A stretch of DNA of 64,000 nucleotides from assembly GCF_029193595.2 (NCBI RefSeq), contig NZ_CP135052.1:3906001-3970000 (forward strand), in the 5' to 3' direction. The stretch is from Providencia hangzhouensis (GTDB lineage: Bacteria; Pseudomonadota; Gammaproteobacteria; Enterobacterales; Enterobacteriaceae). Every line of letters begins with the position of its first letter. Position 1 is the stretch's first letter. Of this stretch, positions 1 through 8,755 are shown one piece after another. Under the pieces are notes generated by a model, which was not told where the DNA came from, made no database searches, and was given only the letters and a program-made list of their open reading frames with translations. Made by a program: the position numbers and the translations under genes.

Positions 1-1
1 A

Positions 2-1489
2 AAAGATATAATTAAAATACATCCCAATGACAATGTCGCCATTACTTTAGTTAACCGACAAGCAGGGGAAACCATTAGTGTTGCAGAGCAATCAGTAACA
101 TTAAAACAAGATGTTGACCGAGGGCATAAAATTGCCCTCACCTTGATTGAGGCTGGCAATAATATTGTTAAATATGGCGCTCCTATCGGCCATGCAACGA
201 CTACCATAACGGCTGGAGAGCATGTTCATACTCATAATACCGCCACCAATTTAAGTGCCTTAAATGATTATGAGTACCGCCCTGAACACAACACAATTGC
301 CGTTACACGGCCGGATCCAGAAGTGCAAATCTATCGCCGAGCAAATGGTGATGTCGCTATCCGTAATGAAATTTGGGTGATACCAACAGTCGGCTGTGTT
401 AATGCACTGGCGAGAAAAATGATCGAACGCTTTAATAAACAACATAATGGCGCTTCTGATATTGATGGTGTTTATCTTTATAACCATACTTTAGGGTGTT
501 CCCAGCTCGGTGATGACCATTTAACAACCCGTACTATTTTACAAGATATGGTTAAGCACCCTAATGCAGGTGGCGTTTTAGTCATCGGTTTAGGTTGTGA
601 AAATAATCAAGTCGCCGCCTTTAAAGAAACATTAGGTGACTATGATGATGAACGCGTGAAATTTATGGTATGCCAACAATTAGATGATGAAATTGAAGCC
701 GGTGTAGAGCACCTTAATGCACTTTATCAATTAGTACAGCAAGATAAACGTGAGTCAGGCAAACTGAGCGAAGTGAAATTTGGTCTTGAATGTGGTGGAT
801 CTGATGGCCTTTCAGGGATCACGGCTAACCCATTGTTAGGCTGTTTTTCTGATTTTTTAGTCAGTCATAACGGAACTACGGTGTTAACCGAAGTACCTGA
901 AATGTTTGGTGCTGAACAAATTCTAATGAACCACTGCCATGATGAACTGACGTTTGAGAAAACGGTCAATATGATCAATGACTTCAAACAGTATTTTATT
1001 GCCCATGACCAGCCAATTTATGAAAACCCATCTCCAGGTAATAAAGCCGGAGGCATTTCGACACTCGAAGAAAAATCCCTCGGCTGCACACAAAAAGCTG
1101 GCACTAGCCAAGTAATGGATGTTTTAAAATACGGGGAGCGCCTGACAACCCCAGGATTCAACTTGTTAAGCGCACCGGGTAATGATGCCATTGCCACCAG
1201 TGCCTTAGGAGCAGCTGGCTGCCATATGGTGTTATTTACAACAGGTCGTGGCACGCCATATGGTGGCTTTGTCCCCACCATGAAAATTGCGACCAATAAT
1301 GAATTAGCCGCCAAAAAACCCCATTGGATTGATTTTAATGCAGGTGCCTTATTAACAGGAAAATCCATGAATCAGTTATTAGATGACTTCATTCAGTTGG
1401 TTGTCAAAACCGTTAATGGTGAACCTACAAAAAATGAAATCAATGATTTCCGTGAATTAGCAATTTTTAAAATGGGCGTCACACTTTAA
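2..1489 (+). CDS. uxaA: Altronate dehydratase, 5' end cut by window edge
   Basis: UxaA removes water from D-altronate to give 2-keto-3-deoxygluconate in the cytosolic galacturonate pathway. The open frame runs from base 2 to the TAA at 1489 with no start in view, about 495 codons, so only the first one or two codons of a family protein of about 495 residues are missing. An internal TTG at 143 is not the start: the upstream residues (KIHPNDNVAITL and on) match the N-terminal SAF-like domain of the Escherichia coli enzyme as I know it. The body carries the UxaA/GarD blocks HTLGCSQLGDDH, GLGCENNQ, LECGGSDGLSGITANP and SLGCTQKAG, whose cysteines and histidines fit an iron-dependent dehydratase. 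The rest of its operon lies outside the window. A palindromic stem-loop follows the stop. Confidence 0.95.
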   Translation, partial: KDIIKIHPNDNVAITLVNRQAGETISVAEQSVTLKQDVDRGHKIALTLIEAGNNIVKYGAPIGHATTTITAGEHVHTHNTATNLSALNDYEYRPEHNTIAVTRPDPEVQIYRRANGDVAIRNEIWVIPTVGCVNALARKMIERFNKQHNGASDIDGVYLYNHTLGCSQLGDDHLTTRTILQDMVKHPNAGGVLVIGLGCENNQVAAFKETLGDYDDERVKFMVCQQLDDEIEAGVEHLNALYQLVQQDKRESGKLSEVKFGLECGGSDGLSGITANPLLGCFSDFLVSHNGTTVLTEVPEMFGAEQILMNHCHDELTFEKTVNMINDFKQYFIAHDQPIYENPSPGNKAGGISTLEEKSLGCTQKAGTSQVMDVLKYGERLTTPGFNLLSAPGNDAIATSALGAAGCHMVLFTTGRGTPYGGFVPTMKIATNNELAAKKPHWIDFNAGALLTGKSMNQLLDDFIQLVVKTVNGEPTKNEINDFRELAIFKMGVTL

Positions 1490-1500
1490 AAACAAATTAA

Positions 1501-1535
1501 TCCCTATTGCTTTGGTTATTATTAAGCAATAGGGA
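1501..1535 (+). terminator. Stem-loop after uxaA
   Basis: A perfect 12-base-pair stem (1501-1512 with 1524-1535) and an 11-base loop begin 11 bases after the uxaA stop. There is no clear T tract after it, so it may act as a 3' stabiliser or a weak terminator rather than a strong intrinsic one. Confidence 0.5.
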
Positions 1536-1713
1536 TATAACTAACTATTTATATTTATTAACTTTTTCCTACCGACCTTACTTTCTATCCTAAGCCATAA
1601 GCCCATTTATTGTGACACGAAGACAATAAAGAAAAGTCACCATTTCCCTATTTTTAAGATATGGTAGGATCCATTTCGTAATGACGAATTTTAATTTATT
1701 AGCAGGGTAAATA

Positions 1714-2565
1714 ATGATAGACCTAAAACTTAGAGAGGCCAGAGACAGCCTTTCCACCAAAGAAAAACAAGTCGCTGAGTACATTATTGCTAATAAGAAA
1801 AACATGCAAAGTATGAGCATTCAATCCCTAGCCCAAGAAAATAAGGTCAGTACCACCACTATCTTGCGCCTGTGCCATAAGTTAGGCTACCAAGGCTTTA
1901 GCGATCTAAAAATTGATTTAATTTCATCGATTAATCACAAGTCTTACGGCACTCTACTACAAGAAGATATTGATATTAATGATTCAATGGAAACCGTTAA
2001 TCACAAAGTAGGATTGATTGAAAAATCATCCATAGAAGAAACTTGCGCTTTGGTCAATTTAAATGCCTTTAAGCTAGCAAATGAATTAATTAGTAAGAGT
2101 AAAAAAATTGTCATTTATGGTGCAGGCAGTAGTGGATTAGTTGCAAAAGAATTTGAATATCAACTAATTAAAATAAAAAAAGATGTTAATTGTCACCTTG
2201 ATTACAGCATTCAATTTAGTATCGTGAATACATTAGATCAGAACGATCTTGTCATTGTCATCTCTCATTCTGGTGAAAACCACGAATGTATCAAACTACT
2301 CACTCTTGCCAGAGAATTGAAAGTTCCGACCATTGCTATCACGAAAATGGGGCAAAGCTCGGTGTCATCGCTAGCAGAAACAGTCTTGCACACGATCTCC
2401 ACGGAGCACGTTTCAAGGCTTATCCCTATTCGCTCAAAAATTTCGCAACTGACTGTAATTAATATGCTGATTACTAATCTATTTATTAAACAATATGATG
2501 AAAGAATTCAAAAACAAATTAGCACTCGTGCGGAGCGCTTTTCTCGCTTAAATAGCAATAACTAA
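1714..2565 (+). CDS. RpiR/MurR-family transcriptional regulator
   Basis: This 283-residue protein has the RpiR layout: an N-terminal helix-turn-helix of about 75 residues (SIQSLAQENKVSTTTILRL is the recognition region) followed by a SIS sugar-phosphate-binding domain at about residues 110-250, with the GAGSSGLVAKEF loop and VIVISHSGENHE. Family members sense a sugar phosphate. It is read in the same direction as the mannose-family PTS genes that start 185 bases downstream, so it is probably their local regulator, with the phosphorylated PTS substrate as effector; that is inference. The ATG at 1714 follows an AGGG-like ribosome-binding site. An alternative role in regulating uxaA is less likely because hexuronate genes are usually controlled by GntR-type regulators. 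Confidence 0.85.
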   Translation: MIDLKLREARDSLSTKEKQVAEYIIANKKNMQSMSIQSLAQENKVSTTTILRLCHKLGYQGFSDLKIDLISSINHKSYGTLLQEDIDINDSMETVNHKVGLIEKSSIEETCALVNLNAFKLANELISKSKKIVIYGAGSSGLVAKEFEYQLIKIKKDVNCHLDYSIQFSIVNTLDQNDLVIVISHSGENHECIKLLTLARELKVPTIAITKMGQSSVSSLAETVLHTISTEHVSRLIPIRSKISQLTVINMLITNLFIKQYDERIQKQISTRAERFSRLNSNN

Positions 2566-2594
2566 TCGGCTTTCTCCTCCTTAATATCTTCTAT

Positions 2595-2612
2595 GTGGCT
2601 CTAAGTAGCCAC
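2595..2612 (+). terminator. Short stem-loop after the RpiR gene
   Basis: GTGGCT (2595-2600) and AGCCAC (2607-2612) form a six-base stem with a six-base loop, 30 bases after the regulator stop. The downstream sequence is T-rich but interrupted, so any termination would be partial. Confidence 0.35.
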
Positions 2613-2682
2613 TTCGATCTTGCTCACAAAAATGACCCTTTCTAGGAACTCCCCCTTTTCATTCCCCTTTTTTGTGATATTG

Positions 2683-2720
2683 TTACTTTAAAATAAATAT
2701 ACAAAAGTAATTTTATTACT
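2683..2720 (+). promoter_or_regulatory. Candidate operator upstream of the PTS genes
   Basis: Two nested inverted repeats lie 30-70 bases before the EIIA start: TTACTTT (2683-2689) with AAAGTAA (2704-2710), and the 15-base palindrome AGTAATTTTATTACT (2706-2720). RpiR regulators bind such inverted repeats, so this is a plausible site for the regulator encoded just upstream. In DNA this AT-rich some symmetry is expected by chance. Confidence 0.35.
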
Positions 2721-2749
2721 AAAATAAAAAATAAATATAAGGGGAAAAA

Positions 2750-3181
2750 ATGAGCTCTCAAATACCTATCATACTGGCTAGCCATGGGCCTTTTGCACAA
2801 GGGTTATTGGAATGTGCTGAAATGCTAATCGGCTCTCAAGAAGATATCAGCGTGATTTCTATCCAAAGAGAAAGCAACATTAATGAGGTAAAAAAATATT
2901 TATTTGAAACATATCAAAATGTTAATAAAGGCGATGGCGTTTTAATTTTAGTGGATTTATTAGGCGGTTCTCCTTGCAATTTAGCCAGCGAGCTCGTTAT
3001 TACCCAAAATGATGTTGTGCTGTACTGCGGAATCAATGTTCCTACTTTTCTCGAAATACTCAGCAACCGAGACCTCCCTTTACATGAACTTCATCAAGTC
3101 ATTAATGATGTATTCCCTGACAGTTGCCTTAATGTCGGTGAACAACTTAAACCATTAGCACAAAATGATAGCGAACTTTAG
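2750..3181 (+). CDS. PTS mannose/fructose/sorbose-family EIIA
   Basis: A 143-residue cytosolic EIIA domain of the mannose superfamily. It accepts phosphate from HPr on a histidine and passes it to EIIB. The predicted phosphorylation site is His12 in PIILASHGPFAQG, and the core motif LVDLLGGSPCN at about residue 64 is typical. It stands as a separate single-domain protein, unlike the EIIAB fusion ManX of Escherichia coli, and is first of an A-B-C-D-phosphatase operon with gaps of 9-46 bases or small overlaps. A GGGG Shine-Dalgarno sequence precedes the ATG. The substrate cannot be read from sequence. Confidence 0.9.
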   Translation: MSSQIPIILASHGPFAQGLLECAEMLIGSQEDISVISIQRESNINEVKKYLFETYQNVNKGDGVLILVDLLGGSPCNLASELVITQNDVVLYCGINVPTFLEILSNRDLPLHELHQVINDVFPDSCLNVGEQLKPLAQNDSEL

Positions 3182-3190
3182 GAGAATCCC

Positions 3191-3664
3191 ATGCCAATTA
3201 ATGTTGCTCGAATTGATGACAGACTTATCCATGGCCAAGTTATAACCACTTGGGTTAAAAATTTTGATATTGAACAGGTGATTATCGTCAATGACAAAGT
3301 TGCCAATGACACCGTTCAACAATCAGTTCTTACTATGGCTGCTCCACCAGATCTAAAAGTAGTCGTTTTTGGCGTCGATAAATTCATTGAAGTCTTAAAA
3401 AAAACGGAAATTAAACGCCGCACTATGCTGCTGCTTACTAACAGTATTGATGTGAACAGGCTTGTCGAAAGTGGCTTAAAACTGGAAAAACTGAATGTCG
3501 GCGGGATGCGTATGCAAGAAGGCCGTCGTAATTTATCCCGTGCGGTTGCTGTAACACCGAATGAAGAACAAGCCTTTAGGTCACTTATCAACAATAACGT
3601 TGCCGTTGAAATTCAAATGGTTCCTAAAGATCCCATTGTTGAATTGAAAACATTACTCAATTAA
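3191..3664 (+). CDS. PTS mannose/fructose/sorbose-family EIIB
   Basis: A 157-residue EIIB subunit, the usual length. The N-terminal block IDDRLIHGQVITTW contains the phosphorylated histidine (His14), and NVGGMRMQEGRRN is the second family signature, at about residue 101. It takes phosphate from the EIIA encoded nine bases upstream and hands it to the incoming sugar at the EIIC/EIID channel. AGGAG precedes the ATG. Separate A and B proteins are usual in the sorbose and N-acetylgalactosamine branches of the superfamily. Confidence 0.9.
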   Translation: MPINVARIDDRLIHGQVITTWVKNFDIEQVIIVNDKVANDTVQQSVLTMAAPPDLKVVVFGVDKFIEVLKKTEIKRRTMLLLTNSIDVNRLVESGLKLEKLNVGGMRMQEGRRNLSRAVAVTPNEEQAFRSLINNNVAVEIQMVPKDPIVELKTLLN

Positions 3665-3710
3665 TTCATTTAATCATACTTATTTTCACTCAATAAGTAA
3701 GGAGCCTATT

Positions 3711-4502
3711 ATGTTAGTAGAGGCCATTTTAATTGCAATTTGGGCAGGCATTTGCTCATTGGATGATGTCGGTCCGCAAATGCTAAGACGCCCACTGCTC
3801 ACCGGTACTGTGGCCGGTATTATCATGGGCGATATGGTTCAAGGGTTAGCCATTAGCGCCACATTAGAATTGATGTGGATGGGAATTGGTAACGTCGGCG
3901 CTTATTCTGCACCCGATATTATCGCTGGTTCAATTATTGGAGTTGCACTCGGTATTGCTTCCAATGGCGGAATTGCAGCGGGTATCGCCCTTGCCGTGCC
4001 AGTCTCTATTCTATGTCAACAATTACTGATTATCTGGCGTTCTTTTGCCAGTTTCTTAAATGTCTGGGCCAGTAAATCCATTCTTGATGGAAACTACAGT
4101 GGCCTAACAAAAGTCCATTATTTTTCGACGCCACTGTGGTTTTTTATTCGCGCCATTCCCTGCTTTATTGCCGTTTATTTTGGTAGTGACTTAGTCAATA
4201 GCATATTAAATGCCGTACCTGAAAGTATTCTTACCGGTATGGGGGTCGCATCTAAACTGATCCCTGCTGTCGGTATCTGTATTCTGCTACTCATGTTGCT
4301 TAAAGGCAGAATGTGGTTTTTCTTTCTGCTCGGTTTTATGCTCACAACCTATTTAAAACTGCCAATTATCCCAATTACTTTTATCGCTCTGGCATTTGCA
4401 GTGCTTTATGACATGGCATTTGCCAGCAGTTTGCGCCAAACACCAGAAGAAAAAACAGCACCAACCTCCCATAAAAATGAAGAAGAGGAGTATGACCTAT
4501 GA
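3711..4502 (+). CDS. PTS mannose/fructose/sorbose-family EIIC
   Basis: A 263-residue integral membrane EIIC subunit with about seven or eight hydrophobic segments. The start (MLVEAILIAIWAGICSLDD) and the blocks RRPLLTGTVAGIIMGD and LELMWMGIGNVGAYSAPD are strongly conserved in EIIC-Man. It forms the sugar channel with EIID. The acidic, lysine-containing tail after residue 245 is cytosolic. It overlaps the EIID gene by four bases (ATGA), which implies translational coupling. AAGGAG precedes the start. Confidence 0.92.
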   Translation: MLVEAILIAIWAGICSLDDVGPQMLRRPLLTGTVAGIIMGDMVQGLAISATLELMWMGIGNVGAYSAPDIIAGSIIGVALGIASNGGIAAGIALAVPVSILCQQLLIIWRSFASFLNVWASKSILDGNYSGLTKVHYFSTPLWFFIRAIPCFIAVYFGSDLVNSILNAVPESILTGMGVASKLIPAVGICILLLMLLKGRMWFFFLLGFMLTTYLKLPIIPITFIALAFAVLYDMAFASSLRQTPEEKTAPTSHKNEEEEYDL

Positions 4503-5329
4503 GTGAAGTAACCACCTCTGAAAATAAAAAACTCACGAAAAAAGAGCTTAATGGTATGTTTTGGCGAATTCAAACCATGTCATTCTCATACAACTACGAA
4601 AAACTGCAAACTATTGGTTTTGCGCATTGTATGGTGCCCGTTCTCGATAAACTGTATGAAAAAGCGGATCAAGAAACACGTATTAAAGCCATGCAACGCC
4701 ATTTCGAGTTTTTTAACACGCAAATTAACGCTGGCGCATTAATTCTCGGTGTCACCGCTGCATTAGAAGAAAAAACAACAGAAGAAGAAAAAGAAGCTGT
4801 CGTTTCTGTAAAAGCCGGTTTAATGGGGCCATTTGCAGGCCTAGGTGATAGCTTATTAAAATTTACGTGGTTACCTATTTGCGGCAGCATCGGAGCCGCA
4901 TTTGCACTGCAAGGTAATATTATTGGCCCTATCTTAATGTTTATTCTGTTTAATATCGTCAATATCGGCACCAAATATTTCTTTATTCATTATGGCTATA
5001 ACAAAGGCGTTGATTTAATCGAGCAATCGAAAAAATCAAATATTATTCAGCGAATTACTAATATAGCGAACGTTGTCGGGGTCATGGTCCTAGGTTCCTT
5101 GATAGCGACGACCGTCAAGCTTTCCACTCCGCTAACCATTGCCGTCGGTGAGCAATCTATCAAAGTACAAGAGATGTTTGACAAGGTAATACCTAACTTA
5201 CTCACTCTTCTCTTTGCCCTCGGTATTTTCTTCCTTGTTCGTAAATTTCAAGGGAAACATACCGTTGCACTCATTGTCGCCATTATGGTTTTAGGTGTTA
5301 TTTGTTCTGTGTTCGGAATTTTAGGATGA
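4499..5329 (+). CDS. PTS mannose/fructose/sorbose-family EIID
   Basis: A 276-residue EIID subunit. Family signatures are present: LTKKELNGMFWRIQ near the N-terminus, MSFSYNYEKLQTIGFAH at about residue 27, and GLMGPFAGLGDSLLKF at about residue 108. Four hydrophobic segments follow in the C-terminal half. EIID is found only in the mannose superfamily and completes the membrane complex. The gene starts inside the EIIC stop and is followed 13 bases later by the phosphatase gene, so all five genes look like one transcript. Confidence 0.92.
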   Translation: MSEVTTSENKKLTKKELNGMFWRIQTMSFSYNYEKLQTIGFAHCMVPVLDKLYEKADQETRIKAMQRHFEFFNTQINAGALILGVTAALEEKTTEEEKEAVVSVKAGLMGPFAGLGDSLLKFTWLPICGSIGAAFALQGNIIGPILMFILFNIVNIGTKYFFIHYGYNKGVDLIEQSKKSNIIQRITNIANVVGVMVLGSLIATTVKLSTPLTIAVGEQSIKVQEMFDKVIPNLLTLLFALGIFFLVRKFQGKHTVALIVAIMVLGVICSVFGILG

Positions 5330-5342
5330 TAAAGGGAAATAT

Positions 5343-6386
5343 ATGGAAATCGAAGTCAACAGAGTGAGTGAATCAACACTCGAAATAAAGTTTAGTGAAA
5401 TTCCATCCTCTCCTCTAGCATTATATTGGACGGATAGACCTGATACTCAAGTTTATCCTGAGAATTTCATTACAGATAAATTAGAGAATACCATTACAGT
5501 TCAAGACCCATTAAATGCTAAACAACGTATCTATTTTATTTTACAAAATGCCAACGGACGTAGATTATTCGCTGAAAGAACATTGCCTATTGAGGGATTA
5601 AATAACTTCCGTGATTTTGGGGGTTATACCACAACAGACGGAAAACAGGTGAAATGGGGAATGTTATACCGTTCCAACCATTTGTTTAATTTGAATCAAC
5701 AAGCGGTCAACTATATTTCCCACCTAGGGATTAACAGCATTATCGATTATCGTACTCAAAATGAAATTAATAAATCGCCTAATTGCCATGTTGGTGAAAA
5801 GAAAACCTATCACCTTGATGCAACGGCTCAAACTGCTGAATTAGCAGCACAATTTGCCGCATCACCAGATAATGAAGACAAAGCACTAATCGAAAGTGTT
5901 ATCCAACACATTCCGAAAGAAATGATTAACGGCGATGGGTTACAAATATTGGAACAATATCGCCAATTTGTGGTGAGTGATAAGTCAAAAGCTGCCTTTA
6001 AGCAAATGATAGAGGTTTTATTAAATAAACAAAATGCCCCAAGTATTCAGCATTGCCGTGGAGGAAAAGACCGAACTGGTTATGGTGCATTGCTGGTACT
6101 TTCCATGTTAGGAGTGCCAAAAGAAACCATTGTACAGGATTATATGATCACCCATTTTAACCGGCTTGAACGTAACGAAATTAAAATGGCGGGATATCGA
6201 AAAATAACCCAAGACCAAAATGTACTGGATTATTTACTCTCACTAATTGATACTCAAGAATCATTTATTTTAGAAGTCTTTAATACAATGGAGGAAATAT
6301 CTGGCTCTGTTGAAATGTATATTAAAGATGAACTTAAATTCACAGATAATGATATTAAGCAACTTAGAGAGATATACTTAGTTTAA
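5343..6386 (+). CDS. Tyrosine-phosphatase-like protein in the PTS operon
   Basis: This 347-residue protein has no signal peptide. Residues 1-80 look like a small beta-rich domain. Residues 85-347 resemble the Y_phosphatase3 family: NFRDFGGY at 88-95, LYRSNHL at 108-114, and the P-loop HCRGGKDRTG with the CX5R catalytic pair Cys238 and Arg244. Family members remove phosphate from phosphotyrosine, phosphoinositides or other small phosphoesters. It is the last gene of the PTS operon, and no isomerase, kinase or aldolase for the PTS product is encoded nearby. It may therefore dephosphorylate the imported sugar phosphate or an operon regulator; both are inference. A terminator follows. Confidence 0.8.
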   Translation: MEIEVNRVSESTLEIKFSEIPSSPLALYWTDRPDTQVYPENFITDKLENTITVQDPLNAKQRIYFILQNANGRRLFAERTLPIEGLNNFRDFGGYTTTDGKQVKWGMLYRSNHLFNLNQQAVNYISHLGINSIIDYRTQNEINKSPNCHVGEKKTYHLDATAQTAELAAQFAASPDNEDKALIESVIQHIPKEMINGDGLQILEQYRQFVVSDKSKAAFKQMIEVLLNKQNAPSIQHCRGGKDRTGYGALLVLSMLGVPKETIVQDYMITHFNRLERNEIKMAGYRKITQDQNVLDYLLSLIDTQESFILEVFNTMEEISGSVEMYIKDELKFTDNDIKQLREIYLV

Positions 6387-6462
6387 ATAAATTTAATTAT
6401 CTTATAAATAACCACAGGTTTAATCTAATAAACCCGAGAAATTGCTTTATTTAAAATAACAG

Positions 6463-6500
6463 TAAAATAGCCACATAGAATACTCATTGTGGCTATTTTA
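6463..6500. terminator. Bidirectional terminator between the phosphatase gene and araD
   Basis: A perfect 13-base-pair stem (TAAAATAGCCACA at 6463-6475 with its complement at 6488-6500) and a 12-base loop lie between convergent genes. The A and T runs at the stem ends give U-rich 3' ends on both strands, so it can serve both transcripts. Confidence 0.75.
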
Positions 6501-6582
6501 TTGACGAAAAAATCCTTTATTGATCATAAGACCAATAATAACTCTCGTTCGCCAATTCTATTTAATTAATTTTTTAGCTACT

Positions 6583-7281
6583 TTATTTTTGCCCGTAATA
6601 TGCATTTTTACCGTGCTTACGTAAATAGTGTTTATCTAATAATACTTGTTGCATGGAACCTATTTGTGAACTTAATTGACGGGTAAATAAATTCATATAG
6701 GCAATTTCTTCTAACACTACGGCGTTATGCACTGCATTATCGGGGCTTGTTCCCCAAGCAAATGGCCCATGGCTATTCACTAATACGGCTGGAATATCTT
6801 TTGCTGACAGGCCTTTTTCCTTGAAGGTTTCAATAATCACATGACCCGTTTCTCTTTCATAGTCCCCTTCAATTTCACTTGCTGTCATTTTACGGGTACA
6901 AGGAATTTCACCGTAGAAGTAATCGGCATGGGTTGTCCCTAAGGCGCTCAATGGCTGCCCTGCTTGAGCCCATATCGTGGCGTGACGGGAGTGAGTATGA
7001 ACAATACCGCCAGTTTCAGGGAATGCTTGGTACAGAGCCAAATGCGTGTCGGTATCTGAAGACGGTCGATATTTCCCTTCGACTACTTCTCCACTTTCTA
7101 ACGATACCACCACCATGTCTTCTGCTTTCATGGTTTCATAGTCAACGCCAGAAGGTTTTATCACCATTAGCCCAGCTTCGCGGTCAATACCACTCACATT
7201 TCCCCAAGTAAATGTCACTAGGTTATGTTTGGGTAAGGCAAGGTTCGCTTCAAAAACCTGTTGTTTCAATTGTTCTAACAT
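6583..7281 (-). CDS. araD: L-ribulose-5-phosphate 4-epimerase
   Basis: The enzyme converts L-ribulose 5-phosphate to D-xylulose 5-phosphate by a retro-aldol step with a bound zinc ion. The 232-residue length and key residues fit the Escherichia coli AraD/UlaF/SgbE family: Asp76, zinc ligands His95 and His97 (in [10 protein letters not shown]), His171 (in NSHGPFAWG) and Tyr229 near the end. It is read away from the DeoR-regulated ABC, 3-epimerase and kinase genes and supplies the last step of that module. No araB or araA lies next to it, so it may be a UlaF or SgbE counterpart rather than part of an arabinose operon. AGGGAG precedes the start. Confidence 0.9.
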   Translation of the reverse strand: MLEQLKQQVFEANLALPKHNLVTFTWGNVSGIDREAGLMVIKPSGVDYETMKAEDMVVVSLESGEVVEGKYRPSSDTDTHLALYQAFPETGGIVHTHSRHATIWAQAGQPLSALGTTHADYFYGEIPCTRKMTASEIEGDYERETGHVIIETFKEKGLSAKDIPAVLVNSHGPFAWGTSPDNAVHNAVVLEEIAYMNLFTRQLSSQIGSMQQVLLDKHYLRKHGKNAYYGQK

Positions 7282-7736
7282 AACAACTCCCTAGCTTGCT
7301 TAAATATGCTTTAATATCAACAACAAAAATTTATTATGGTGATGTTTTTTGTGTGTTGATAACCTTTATCTGGCTATTAAGGTAAACAGATTTAGGCCAT
7401 TTAAAAAGCACCTCACTTTACAAATTCGTAACAAAATCACCTGAGTCGGTCTTATTCGGGCATATTCAGTCAAATAAAGTCATAATACAGATGTGGTTAA
7501 ATGACCGAGTTAGCCCAATATTTTTTGTTTATTAAGAGAAAAGCAAAAAAACACCGCAAATATAGTGATTCAAATCTAATTATTATGTAACAAGCCACAT
7601 TAGCACTCTTAAAATTAAGATCAAAATCACTTTAGCAGGCTTTGTTTTTTTCAAAAACAGATTACTTGAATCCAATCACGACAAAAAAAAAGCAACACGG
7701 GCAGAATAAATATCGTGGAAAGAATAGGAGTTAAAT
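7282..7736. promoter_or_regulatory. Divergent regulatory region between araD and the DeoR gene
   Basis: These 455 bases hold no credible gene. They must contain the araD promoter leftward and the promoter of the DeoR gene rightward. They are AT-rich with several A and T tracts; I found no convincing CRP palindrome. Binding sites of the DeoR protein are expected here but cannot be assigned by eye. Confidence 0.5.
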
Positions 7737-8549
7737 ATGTTACAAGCCGAACGCCATAAATTAATTTGTTCTCATGTTTCGCAGCATGGCTCGGCGCTAG
7801 TGCGTGATTTAGCTCAATTATGTCTCGTTTCTCAAGAAACTATCCGTCGTGATTTAACTACCCTTGAGCGGGAAAATAAGATCATCCGTAGCTTTGGGGG
7901 CGCGGTAGCCATCGACCAAGAAGAAATGTCGATGGTGAATGTTATGCCTTCTTCGGTCAAACTCAGTCAAATGGTTGATGGCGCAGAGTCTTTTCGCAAA
8001 AGAACCGAAGAGCACCCTGATGCCAAGATGAAGATTTCAAAGGCCGCACTAAAATTAATTCAGCCTGGTGACTGTATTATGTTAGATAACAGTAGTACTT
8101 GCTGGTTTCTAGCACGGCAAATACCTGATATCGACATTACGGTAGTGACAAACTCGGTCAAGATTATCCAAGCCTTGGCCTGCCGTGACCGAGTGCGCGT
8201 TATTGGTATTGGTGGGGAATATTCAGAACGCCATGATGATTTTCATGGCCCAATTGCAGAAAGTATTATCCGTAGCTTTCAGATAAAAACCTTATTTCTT
8301 TCATGCCAAGGGTTCAATATCGAAAATGGTATTCGCGATGGCAGTGAAATAAACTCAAAATTAAAAAATATTATGTTACAGGTTTCCGAAAATAAAGTTT
8401 TGCTCGCGGATAATAGTAAATTAGGAAAATATGCATTTAGCCAGGTTTGTACATTTGATGATATTGACGTATTAATTACAAACAAACTAAATGATAATAG
8501 TTTTCAAGAAAAGTTCTCTAACCTTAGAATTATCGAGTGCGATAAATAA
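7737..8549 (+). CDS. DeoR-family transcriptional regulator
   Basis: A 270-residue regulator with an N-terminal DeoR helix-turn-helix at about residues 1-57 (LVSQETIRRDLTTLERENKIIRSFGGAV is the typical block, cut here by an unusual loop after it) and a C-terminal sugar-phosphate sensor domain of the ISOCOT fold, with DCIMLDNSSTCWFLA at about 113 and VTNSVKI at about 138. Members repress sugar operons and are released by a phosphorylated intermediate. It is followed 206 bases later by the sugar ABC transporter operon and is divergent from araD, so it probably controls both. AGGAG precedes the ATG. Confidence 0.85.
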   Translation: MLQAERHKLICSHVSQHGSALVRDLAQLCLVSQETIRRDLTTLERENKIIRSFGGAVAIDQEEMSMVNVMPSSVKLSQMVDGAESFRKRTEEHPDAKMKISKAALKLIQPGDCIMLDNSSTCWFLARQIPDIDITVVTNSVKIIQALACRDRVRVIGIGGEYSERHDDFHGPIAESIIRSFQIKTLFLSCQGFNIENGIRDGSEINSKLKNIMLQVSENKVLLADNSKLGKYAFSQVCTFDDIDVLITNKLNDNSFQEKFSNLRIIECDK

Positions 8550-8755
8550 GTTATAAAAATAAAAATCATGTAACTGTGATGTAAGTAAAAAACAATAAGT
8601 TCTATTTTATTTTCTGTATTAAATAAGCGCAGGGATATTATTTACCCATAATTCCTTGGCACTTAATTATAGGCATATCTAAATATAAGAAGTTCATTAT
8701 TTCTAAATAATGGAATTTCTTGATTTAGTATCCATCTACACTAAGGAATACAACT

